Shown: positions 34,652 to 41,421 of the stretch, in pieces
How the letters are laid out: each line of letters starts with the position of its first letter
Position numbering within the stretch: the first letter of the stretch is position 1
Source of the DNA: Arenibacter catalasegens
GTDB taxonomy: Bacteria > Bacteroidota > Bacteroidia > Flavobacteriales > Flavobacteriaceae
NCBI RefSeq assembly: GCF_002909235.1
Contig: NZ_PHQQ01000012.1
Location: 62,001-126,000, forward strand
Reading direction: 5' to 3'
DNA length: 64,000 nucleotides
Made by a program: the position numbers and the translations under genes
Notes under the pieces: model-generated
The model's input: the letters and a program-made list of their open reading frames with translations, nothing else
The model's database searches: none
Told to the model about the DNA's origin: nothing

Positions 34652-35244
34652 GCAAGGTATCCGAAAATGGCAATAATGGTAAACAATAAATACTGCAGAG
34701 ACGTAAAGATAAGCCCTTTATATAAATATAGCGGCACCGATATTACATCACCAATAACCCAATATACCCAATTTTCTAGTTTTTTCTTTGCCATAAGCCA
34801 CATTCCCACAAAGAAAATCGCCGTTGTTAAAGTATCAACATAAGCTGTCCAGCTATCAAACTTATCAAAAAACAAGTAAACCATGGCAACGAATAAGATC
34901 GTAGAGCCGAATAGAATTAGCGACCATATTTTTTCTTTTGCAGTTGTAACGGTAATTGGTATAAAATGGGTCTCATCTACTTTTCTAGTCCATGCATACC
35001 AACCATATAAACTCATAACAAAATAGTAGGCATTGATCAGCATGTCTCCCAATAGCCCAAAAATCAAAAGTATATACACGAATATCCCGGTACTGAGAAT
35101 TCCAGTAGGGAATACCAAGATGTTTTCGCGCATGGAATACCAAACACTTAAAAACCCAAAAAACACCCCTATCATTTCTAAAATTATTAAATGCGTGGGC
35201 GTATCTTGATACTGTGCAAAAATCCAATCAAAAATGAGGTTCAT
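34606..35244 (-). CDS. pnuC: PnuC-family vitamin transporter (nicotinamide riboside or thiamine)
   Basis: A 212-aa membrane protein with about seven helices and the PnuC family segments GVFFGFLSVWYSMRENILVF-PTGILST near 27-55, YYFVMSLYGWYAWTRK near 72-87 and WVYWVIGDVISVPLYLYKG near 158-176. PnuC proteins are facilitators that rely on a cytosolic kinase to trap their substrate, here the overlapping NadR-like gene. In Bacteroidota some PnuC members (PnuT) move thiamine, and the gene upstream encodes a thiamine-binding-like protein, so either vitamin is possible. Confidence 0.88.
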   Translation of the reverse strand: MNLIFDWIFAQYQDTPTHLIILEMIGVFFGFLSVWYSMRENILVFPTGILSTGIFVYILLIFGLLGDMLINAYYFVMSLYGWYAWTRKVDETHFIPITVTTAKEKIWSLILFGSTILFVAMVYLFFDKFDSWTAYVDTLTTAIFFVGMWLMAKKKLENWVYWVIGDVISVPLYLYKGLIFTSLQYLLFTIIAIFGYLAWKKSLNKSPQILLK

Positions 35245-35488
35245 AATCGCTTCTGTCAGATTTTATAATTTTCATCTTTAACAATCCCCTACCCATTAAA
35301 TCAAAGGAAGTTTTAATCTCAGCATTAAGCACCCGCATCACCAGATCATATTCTTCGTAAATCTGCGTGCTTAAAGGGTTTTCCAAAACCGTAAGGCCAG
35401 AGGTCCTCAGATTTTTAATGAAATTAATAATATGCTCCTCGAAGCCGTCTTGCAGAGAAGATAGGGTAAGCTCTACTGAAATATCCAT
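35228..35488 (-). CDS. small thiamine-binding-like protein (MTH1187/YkoF-type)
   Basis: An 86-aa protein with the ferredoxin-like fold pattern of the MTH1187/YkoF family. It starts MDISVELTLSSLQDGFEEHI, has FIKNLRTSGLTVLENPLSTQ near 24-43 and closes with MKIIKSDRSDYEPHF. Family members bind thiamine or related ligands. It overlaps the PnuC gene by 17 bp and is first in the operon with the NadR-like kinase and DUF4301. No TPP riboswitch motif is visible in its leader. Complete at 86 residues, the usual size. Confidence 0.75.
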   Translation of the reverse strand: MDISVELTLSSLQDGFEEHIINFIKNLRTSGLTVLENPLSTQIYEEYDLVMRVLNAEIKTSFDLMGRGLLKMKIIKSDRSDYEPHF

Positions 35489-35638
35489 GATTAATTTGTC
35501 TTATCGCAGCCAATTCCCGTAAAAGTAGCGGCGCTAAATATGGGCCCAAAATTACCTCTTCCGTTTAAAACTTTTAGATTTTAATTAGGGAAATTGATTG
35601 TAACTTAAAGGTCAGAGTAATCCAATATGGACCATCCA

Positions 35639-36271
35639 TTAATTTTTGACAGCATATACACATGTATATCCCTCAAACTCCAAAAATATGATATTGTATT
35701 GTGAGGTTTTCCCCTTATACAGAATGGTACCTGTAGTTTCTGTGTCCGACAATGAAAAATCGGTAATATCTATATGGTGTAAAAAACTAAGTCCATGTTG
35801 CGCATATATTTTATATAACGATTCTTTGGCACCCCAAACAATGGTAAGTTTTCTTACCAATGCATCTGAATTTGCCACGGTCTTGTATTCCTCCAAAGGA
35901 GTATATTTATTGGCAATTCTAAGAATCTTATCCCGTTGCATTTCAATATCAACTCCAACTTCTTTTGAATCAGAAATTATAATCCCGGTAAATTCGTGCG
36001 AATGGGTAATGGAGATAAACTTACCATCATTTAAATGCGGCTTTCCTGCTTCGTCATAATACAAATCATGATCAACATAACCCTCTTCTGCCAACAAATG
36101 CCTTATACTTAAAAAACCCCTTCTATGCAATTCAGACTTCATTCCCATCATGCGTTTATGGCAATGCGGAGTAAGCACAATCCCTTCGGAAAGTTGGGAT
36201 TCCGTTTCTTGAACTTTCCAAATCAAGACCTTAGCGTTATCTTCTACTGTTATTGTTTTGTAAAGAGGCAT
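35639..36271 (-). CDS. 4'-phosphopantetheinyl transferase (Sfp-type)
   Basis: A 210-aa Sfp-superfamily protein. It has FISITHSHEFTGIIIS near 85-100, the magnesium-binding GVDIEMQRD near 107-115 and WGAKESLYKIYAQHGLSF near 144-161. These enzymes attach the phosphopantetheine arm to carrier proteins in the cytoplasm. No carrier protein, NRPS or PKS is encoded in the window, so its target may be fatty-acid ACP or a locus elsewhere. It lies divergent from ahcY. Confidence 0.92.
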   Translation of the reverse strand: MPLYKTITVEDNAKVLIWKVQETESQLSEGIVLTPHCHKRMMGMKSELHRRGFLSIRHLLAEEGYVDHDLYYDEAGKPHLNDGKFISITHSHEFTGIIISDSKEVGVDIEMQRDKILRIANKYTPLEEYKTVANSDALVRKLTIVWGAKESLYKIYAQHGLSFLHHIDITDFSLSDTETTGTILYKGKTSQYNIIFLEFEGYTCVYAVKN

Positions 36272-36299
36272 TGGATTATTTAAGTTATTACTACCTTTG
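36271..36299 (+). promoter_or_regulatory. candidate Bacteroidota-type promoter for ahcY
   Basis: TTG at 36271-36273 and TACCTTTG at 36292-36299 are separated by 18 bp, a good match to the TTG/TAnnTTTG promoter. It would give a leader of about 155 nt. A second -7-like box TATTTTTG at 36392-36399 lacks a spaced TTG. Confidence 0.45.
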
Positions 36300-36461
36300 C
36301 AAATGCAAAAATTAAGATAATTGTTCTATTACTAAAGTAAAAATAAAAACGCAGAAGAAATAAGGTAATCCAAGATTTTCTTCATTTATATTATTTTTGC
36401 TTAATACTCTGTCTATTGTTAAAGAGAATATGACCAATTAAAGTATAATAAATATAAACAT

Positions 36462-37778
36462 ATGAGCACTAAAACTATTCCTTACGTACCCTATAAAGTA
36501 AAAGATATTAGCTTGGCCAAATGGGGAAGAAAAGAAATTGAACTAGCAGAAGCCGAAATGCCCGGCCTAATGTCCTTAAGGGAGGAGTATGGAAAAGAAC
36601 AACCGTTAAAAGGGTCCCGTATTGCCGGTTGTTTGCATATGACCATACAAACTGCCGTCCTTATAGAAACTTTGGTTGCGCTTGGTGCGGATGTTACTTG
36701 GAGTTCCTGTAATATTTTTTCTACTCAAGATCAAGCTGCAGCGGCCATTGCTGCCGCTGGGGTGCCTGTATATGCTTGGAAAGGAATGAGCGAAGAAGAG
36801 TTTAATTGGGCCATTGAACAAACCTTGTTTTTTGGTGAAGATCGTCAGCCTTTAAACATGATATTGGATGATGGTGGAGACCTTACCAACATGGTTCTTG
36901 ATAAATATCCAGAATTAGCTACAGGTGTTAAGGGACTTTCTGAAGAGACTACCACCGGTGTCCATAGGCTATATGAGCGAGTTAAAAATGGAACCTTGCC
37001 GATGCCGGCCATCAATGTTAACGATTCTGTTACCAAGTCTAAATTCGACAACAAATACGGATGTAGGGAAAGTGCTGTGGATGCCATTCGCAGAGCTACA
37101 GATACCATGCTCGCTGGCAAAAGAGTGGTAGTTGCCGGATATGGTGATGTAGGCAAAGGAACTGCAGCATCTTTCAAAGGAGCTGGTTCCATAGTCACTG
37201 TTACTGAAATTGATCCAATTTGCGCCCTACAGGCTGCAATGGACGGTTTTGAGGTGAAAAGATTGGATACGGTTATTGGCAATGCCGATATCGTTATAAC
37301 TACCACGGGAAATAAGGATATTATTCAATCACAACATTTTAAAGCGATGAAGGATAAGATTATCGTTTGTAATATTGGCCATTTTGACAATGAAATAGAC
37401 ATGGCGTGGTTGAACAAAAACTATGGCCATACCAAGGATGAAATAAAGCCACAGGTTGATAAATATACCATTGATGGTAAAGATATTATTCTTTTGGCCG
37501 AAGGTAGATTGGTAAACTTGGGATGTGCTACAGGTCATCCAAGTTTTGTAATGAGTAATTCGTTCACGAACCAAACCTTGGCACAAATTGAACTTTGGAA
37601 CCACAGTGATAAATACAAGAATGACGTATATATGCTACCAAAACATTTGGACGAAAAGGTTGCCGCTTTACATTTGGAGCGATTGGGAGTGGAACTGGAG
37701 ACCTTAAGACCAGAGCAAGCAGAATACATAGGGGTAACTGTAAAAGGTCCTTTTAAACCGGAGTATTACAGGTATTAG
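36462..37778 (+). CDS. ahcY: adenosylhomocysteinase
   Basis: A 438-aa S-adenosylhomocysteine hydrolase. It has [20 protein letters not shown] near 52-71, the catalytic [11 protein letters not shown], the NAD-binding [17 protein letters not shown] near 223-239 and [14 protein letters not shown], and ends in the required KPEYYRY. It splits SAH into adenosine and homocysteine in the methyl cycle and uses bound NAD. Monocistronic, with a terminator 50 bp downstream. No SAH riboswitch is evident in the leader. Confidence 0.97.
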   Translation: MSTKTIPYVPYKVKDISLAKWGRKEIELAEAEMPGLMSLREEYGKEQPLKGSRIAGCLHMTIQTAVLIETLVALGADVTWSSCNIFSTQDQAAAAIAAAGVPVYAWKGMSEEEFNWAIEQTLFFGEDRQPLNMILDDGGDLTNMVLDKYPELATGVKGLSEETTTGVHRLYERVKNGTLPMPAINVNDSVTKSKFDNKYGCRESAVDAIRRATDTMLAGKRVVVAGYGDVGKGTAASFKGAGSIVTVTEIDPICALQAAMDGFEVKRLDTVIGNADIVITTTGNKDIIQSQHFKAMKDKIIVCNIGHFDNEIDMAWLNKNYGHTKDEIKPQVDKYTIDGKDIILLAEGRLVNLGCATGHPSFVMSNSFTNQTLAQIELWNHSDKYKNDVYMLPKHLDEKVAALHLERLGVELETLRPEQAEYIGVTVKGPFKPEYYRY

Positions 37779-37827
37779 AATTTACTCAGATATAGAAAGA
37801 TTCTGGACACCTTTATTACAATAGATC

Positions 37828-37870
37828 AAAATCCTTATCTTACCTAAACAGATAAGGATTTTGTTTTTTT
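37828..37870 (+). terminator. Rho-independent terminator of ahcY
   Basis: Arms AAATCCTTATCT (37829-37840) and AGATAAGGATTT (about 37850-37861) pair exactly around a 9-nt loop and are followed by TTGTTTTTTT. Confidence 0.92.
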
Positions 37871-37888
37871 AATTCCCACATAAACTTA

Positions 37889-38992
37889 ATGATCATACTC
37901 TTAACAGGAGCAACTGGAACCTTGGGTTCTAGATTGTTATTTTCTCTTTTAGAACTCCGCTTTCAAAGCATTGAAACCATATACCTTCCTGTACGGAAAA
38001 AAACTTCGGTGAGCGCAAAAGAACGTATCGCAAATATGGTGTCAAGTAACTTTGCCTCTGATTATGTAAAAAAAAATCTTCCTGAAATTCTGAATAAAAT
38101 TGTCACGATCGATGCCGAAGATCTATTAAAGCCTACATCTTTCTTGGGGGACCATAAAATTGATTATTTTATACATTCAGCTGGTTATGTAAACCTATCT
38201 ACGGACCCTGCGGCCAAGGAGGAAATTTTTAAACAGAACCTACAATTTACAAAAGACATTTTCAACAGCTATCGCGAACATATTGTAAAATTTGTGTATA
38301 TAAGTACGGCTTTTGCGGCCGGGAATGTTGGCGGACTATTGGACAACGATTATTCCAACATAACACACAACAATTACCGCAACCATTACGAAGCTTCCAA
38401 ACATGCTTCTGAAAAGTTTCTATTAAAATCGGGCAAAGACAGTAATATTCCCATTCAAATATTACGACCTAGCGTTCTTGGAGGAAATATAAATGAAAGC
38501 CCAAATTACTTCTTATCAAAATATATGGTTTTTTACCTATTTGCGAAGTTTTTTCACAATAGCGACTCCAAAGACCCTATACGCATTACCACAAATGAGG
38601 ACACCGGCCTAAATATAATCCCAACCGATTATGCTGCTCAAGTAATTGCAAAAGTAATTTCTAAGGATATTCAACAATTGAACATTGTTCATTCCCATGA
38701 AACCAATATGATAAAAGGCATATCCAAAATATTAAAGGTAGTGGGGTTCACCAATTTTAGTTTCACCGAAGAACAAATCAATTCCTCTACAGGATTTTCT
38801 TCAAAATTGGAGGAGTTTTACTATGAAACCATCGGAGTACATTTACACCCATATATGACTTCGAAGCCCAATAAATGGGACACTCAACTTTTAGAAAGTA
38901 TCTTACCTATACCTAGCTATAACCTTGTAGATTATTTGTCTGAAACGGTTGCCTTTGCAAAATTGAACAATTTCCGAAGTCAGCAGTGGTAA
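37889..38992 (+). CDS. thioester-reductase-like extended SDR (NAD-binding_4)
   Basis: A 367-aa extended short-chain dehydrogenase. The nucleotide loop is GATGTLGSRL at 7-16 and the catalytic pair lies in YEASKHASEKF (Y~168, K~172). The spacing and IYLPVRKKTSVSAKERI segment fit thioester-reductase and fatty acyl-CoA reductase-type domains, which release carrier-bound acyl chains as aldehydes. Here the domain stands alone. A phosphopantetheinyl transferase lies 1.6 kb away across ahcY, but no NRPS or PKS is present. The gene borders an insertion sequence and may be accessory. Confidence 0.8.
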   Translation: MIILLTGATGTLGSRLLFSLLELRFQSIETIYLPVRKKTSVSAKERIANMVSSNFASDYVKKNLPEILNKIVTIDAEDLLKPTSFLGDHKIDYFIHSAGYVNLSTDPAAKEEIFKQNLQFTKDIFNSYREHIVKFVYISTAFAAGNVGGLLDNDYSNITHNNYRNHYEASKHASEKFLLKSGKDSNIPIQILRPSVLGGNINESPNYFLSKYMVFYLFAKFFHNSDSKDPIRITTNEDTGLNIIPTDYAAQVIAKVISKDIQQLNIVHSHETNMIKGISKILKVVGFTNFSFTEEQINSSTGFSSKLEEFYYETIGVHLHPYMTSKPNKWDTQLLESILPIPSYNLVDYLSETVAFAKLNNFRSQQW

Positions 38993-39025
38993 CGAATAAG
39001 CTATAAGGAATTCCTTTTCCTAGAC

Positions 39026-39083
39026 TTAGCACTCATTTTCCACATTAATCCAAAAAGTAGTAGGTGCAAGAACTAAGTAATAA
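39026..39083 (-). pseudogene. possible 3' remnant of the DUF922-like gene cut by the IS
   Basis: On the minus strand, directly beyond the left end of the insertion sequence, a frame of about 18 codons (YYLVLAPTTFWINVENEC) runs to TAA at 39028-39026. Its FW-x-NV pattern resembles the end of DUF922-type proteins. It could be the severed tail of the gene at 40501-40920. The fragment is short, so chance is possible. Confidence 0.35.
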
Positions 39084-39151
39084 TGGATCAATCCCAAAAG
39101 TTGTGTGTGAATTGAAATAGGAGTCCGATCTTTGCAAGAAAACGATCGGCA

Positions 39152-39505
39152 TTGGAATTATCTTTGGACCTATTAAAGCTTATACTACCAGAACTATTAA
39201 TAACGCACTTCGACCTGGCCTCCCATAAAACGGAAGATGGAACGCTCCATCTATATTTTGAAGAAAAGAAGGACACCCCTAAAGAAGAAAAACATCGCAT
39301 TTTAATAGCCCATGGTTTTCATAAAGAGATAGTCGTCCAGGACTTTCCATTGAGGGGAAAATCGGTCTACCTCCACATCAAGCGCCGCCGTTGGCTTGAT
39401 AAGCGCACCAACGAAATAGTGCAGAGAAATTGGGATCTGGTAGCACAGGGAACACGGATGACCATCGAGTTCGCTGCTTTTTTAAAAGTACTTGGTCGAT
39501 ACTAG
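39152..39505 (+). CDS. IS transposase ORF1 (ISAon1-type N-terminal region)
   Basis: A 117-aa protein with LHLYFEEKKDTPKEEKHRIL near 30-50, DFPLRGKSVYLHIKRRRWLD near 63-82 and RMTIEFAAFLKVLGRY at the end. From memory the ISAon1 N-terminal ORF ends at the same place, so this looks intact. The start is uncertain: TTG 39152 is used, but the frame is open back to 39116 without an ATG. Its stop overlaps ORF2 by 14 bp. Confidence 0.85.
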   Translation: MELSLDLLKLILPELLITHFDLASHKTEDGTLHLYFEEKKDTPKEEKHRILIAHGFHKEIVVQDFPLRGKSVYLHIKRRRWLDKRTNEIVQRNWDLVAQGTRMTIEFAAFLKVLGRY

Positions 39506-40478
39506 GGCTTCGGACTGCCGCACCATAGGCCATTTCTATGGGGTCGACGGAAAGAAGCTCCAGCGACAGTACAAGGATTACTTGAGCGATTTTAAAGATT
39601 GGGAACAAAAGGGACATGCCAAACAATGGCTCATCTTTCCCGAGAATATCGGGCCATATCTGTCCATTGACGAAACGGCACTCTCCAAGGGGGAGCTCTA
39701 TACCATAATCACCAACAAAAAGGCCAAGGGCAAAAAAGGATCCATAGTGGCCATATTCTCCGGTACCAAGGTGGAACCGATCATAGAACAATTAATGAAG
39801 ATATCGGCCAAGGAAAGGGCCAAGGTCAAGGAGATCACCCTGGATATGGCAAACTCGATGAAGACCATTGCCAAAAAGTGCTTCCCCGGGGCAATACAGG
39901 TCACCGATCGCTTCCACGTACAGAAACTTGCCATAGAGGCCCTTCAGGATATCCGGATCAAACACAGATGGGACGCAATAGACCTGGAGAACGAACAGAT
40001 AAAACAGGCCAGGGCAAAGAACAGTACATTCGTCCCAAAAGAATTCAATAACGGGGATACAAGAAAGCAACTATTGGCCCGCAGCAGGTATTTACTGTAC
40101 AAGGCTCCAAATAACTGGACAGAGAACCAATACACAAGAAGCAGGATATTGTTCGATCAATATCCAGATATAAAGATTGCCTTTGACCTGGTCCAAGGGC
40201 TCAGGAACATATTCAATACGGCAACGTCCATAGAGACCGCCTATACAAAACTGGCACATTGGTACAAGGATGTAGAAAATACAGGATTTAGGGCGTTCAA
40301 CACCATCGCAAACACGATATCGCTCAACTATAGATCTATTCTGAACTATTTTATAAACAGAAGCACAAATGCATCGGCAGAATCGTTCAATGCAAAAATA
40401 AAAGCTTTTAGGGCACAGTTCAGGGGTGTGAAAAATGTAGAATTCTTCCTTTATAGACTAACTACAATCTTTGCATAA
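39492..40478 (+). CDS. IS transposase ORF2 (DDE, ISL3-like)
   Basis: About 328 codons carrying the DDE domain of ISL3-type transposases: YLSIDETALSKGELYTIITN with the first Asp, ITLDMANSMKTIAKKCFPGA-QVTDRFHV with the second, and NASAESFNAKIKAFRAQFRG with the final Glu. It is in the +1 frame relative to ORF1 and has no ATG near its beginning, so it needs a ribosomal frameshift or a non-ATG start (TTG 39492). The reading frame is uninterrupted to the stop at 40478. Confidence 0.85.
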   Translation: MVDTRASDCRTIGHFYGVDGKKLQRQYKDYLSDFKDWEQKGHAKQWLIFPENIGPYLSIDETALSKGELYTIITNKKAKGKKGSIVAIFSGTKVEPIIEQLMKISAKERAKVKEITLDMANSMKTIAKKCFPGAIQVTDRFHVQKLAIEALQDIRIKHRWDAIDLENEQIKQARAKNSTFVPKEFNNGDTRKQLLARSRYLLYKAPNNWTENQYTRSRILFDQYPDIKIAFDLVQGLRNIFNTATSIETAYTKLAHWYKDVENTGFRAFNTIANTISLNYRSILNYFINRSTNASAESFNAKIKAFRAQFRGVKNVEFFLYRLTTIFA

Positions 40479-40920
40479 ACACAACAATTGGTCTTGATCC
40501 AAAATAGGGTTGAAAAAACGTTGCATCGGAAAAGGTTTTTTTGTTTTCAAATAGTTCCTTTCTAATCTTTCTAGCATAAAGCTCTGAGAGATCAAAGTCA
40601 AATGCAACAAGAGCAATCAATTTTTTAGCCTCTATACTGTCCGGTGCAATTATAACCGCAGCATCACTAAGAAATGTACAGCTCACTTTCGAATTAAAGT
40701 TCTTAGTGAACATAAATTCAATATTAGACATTTGAAAGGCGAAATGCAGCATAACACCTGATTGAACAAACACCTTGTCAGTATCCTTACCATTTATTGT
40801 TTTTGAACCTTGAAAATCTTCCATTTTAAATGCATAATCAGGCACCCACTCCATCCTATTCTCCTGCGAGAATAGACTATTGGCTAGAACAAAAAAAAGT
40901 AGCGATAATCTATATGACAT
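40462..40920 (-). pseudogene. DUF922-like secreted protein, C-terminus replaced by IS sequence
   Basis: The frame encodes 152 aa with a signal peptide (LSLLFFVLANSLFSQ). The features MEWVPDYAFKMEDFQGSK near 23-40 and FDLSELYARKIRKELF near 110-125 resemble flavobacterial DUF922 proteins, putative zinc peptidases with an HE-x-x-HFD motif, although that motif is not clearly present here. Residues from about 140 on (FGSRPIVVFMQRL) are encoded by the right end of the insertion sequence. The original tail may survive at 39026-39083. Probably non-functional. Confidence 0.7.
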
Positions 40921-41069
40921 AAAACTAAATTCAAATACCTATAACCAATCATAAACTACAATTAATTATACGTCTTAATTGCGTAAATATAACAAAATCA
41001 CTAAGTCTTCTCGCTGGATACAATCTTACTACGGCCAGAATAACACTAAACTTTGGATTGAAGACACAA

Positions 41070-41098
41070 AAAAACCCCGACATTTCTGACGGGGTTAC
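41070..41098 (-). terminator. Rho-independent terminator of tRNA-His
   Basis: The inverted repeat AACCCCG ... CGGGGTT (about 41073-41096) lies just after the tRNA 3' end, and on the minus strand it is followed by TTTTTTGTG. Confidence 0.88.
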
Positions 41099-41104
41099 GC
41101 TATA

Positions 41105-41180
41105 GGGTGGAAGACCGGGTTCGAACCGGCGACCCTCGGTACCACAAACCGATGCTCTAACCAGCTGAGCTACAACCACC
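41105..41180 (-). tRNA. tRNA-His(GTG)
   Basis: The cloverleaf reads on the minus strand from GGTGGTTGTAGCTCAG. It has a D-loop GCTGGTTAGA, anticodon stem TCGGT/ACCGA enclosing TTGTGGT (anticodon GTG) and T-arm CCGG-TTCGAAC-CCGG. The extra G at -1 typical of tRNA-His is present. CCA is not encoded beyond CCACCC. Positions 5-68 and 6-67 of the acceptor stem appear as T-T mismatches. A well-spaced promoter lies just upstream. Confidence 0.95.
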
Positions 41181-41195
41181 ATTTGTAAGCGGTGG

Positions 41196-41225
41196 CAAAG
41201 ATAAATTTTTAGTTTAATCACACAA
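41196..41225 (-). promoter_or_regulatory. promoter of tRNA-His, Bacteroidota type
   Basis: On the minus strand TTG (41225-41223) and TATCTTTG (41203-41196) are 19 bp apart, an excellent match to TTG/TAnnTTTG. Transcription would start a few bases before the tRNA 5' end at 41180. Confidence 0.7.
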
Positions 41226-41421
41226 AATAAAATTGATTTTATTTTGACATTAAATGTATATGATTGGTACAATTGGAAATTTTAGCCTACTACTGGCCAA
41301 GTGAATATCGACGAAATACATGTTTTGATAGCTAAAACACACAAAAAACAGTGCTTTCACAACATTTATTAGCTTACTTTTTATATGAAAGATATTTTTA
41401 TCCACTGATAATTTACGATAA

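Larger units (their letters stand above)
39084..40501 (+). mobile_element. insertion sequence, ISAon1-like (ISL3-type transposase), ~1.4 kb
   Basis: Two transposase ORFs are bounded by imperfect inverted repeats. The left end reads TGGATCAATCCCAAAAGTTG from 39084; the right end, complemented from 40501, reads TGGATCAAGACCAATTGTTG. The first eight bases and TTGTGT further in are shared. I saw no matching target duplication in the flanks (AGTAATAA left, AAATAGGG right), so the exact ends are uncertain. The right end lies inside a DUF922-like gene. Confidence 0.8.

Noticed and set aside
35489-35638. TPP riboswitch before the thiamine-binding-like/PnuC operon
   Set aside because: No CTGAGA block or GGTAATGC-like segment is present on the minus strand here; only the TonB receptor leader has one.
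36300-36461. SAH riboswitch in the ahcY leader
   Set aside because: The leader is very AT-rich and lacks the conserved GC-rich core expected of SAH riboswitches.
35639-38992. NRPS/PKS biosynthetic cluster
   Set aside because: Only a phosphopantetheinyl transferase and a reductase-like SDR are present; there are no adenylation, ketosynthase or carrier domains.
39152-40478. Transposase broken by a frameshift mutation (pseudogene)
   Set aside because: ORF1 ends where I recall the ISAon1 N-terminal ORF ends, and ORF2 is full length with its DDE residues, so a two-ORF layout is more likely than decay.
39076-40509. 8-bp target-site duplication around the IS
   Set aside because: The flanking bases AGTAATAA and AAATAGGG do not match, so no duplication can be claimed.
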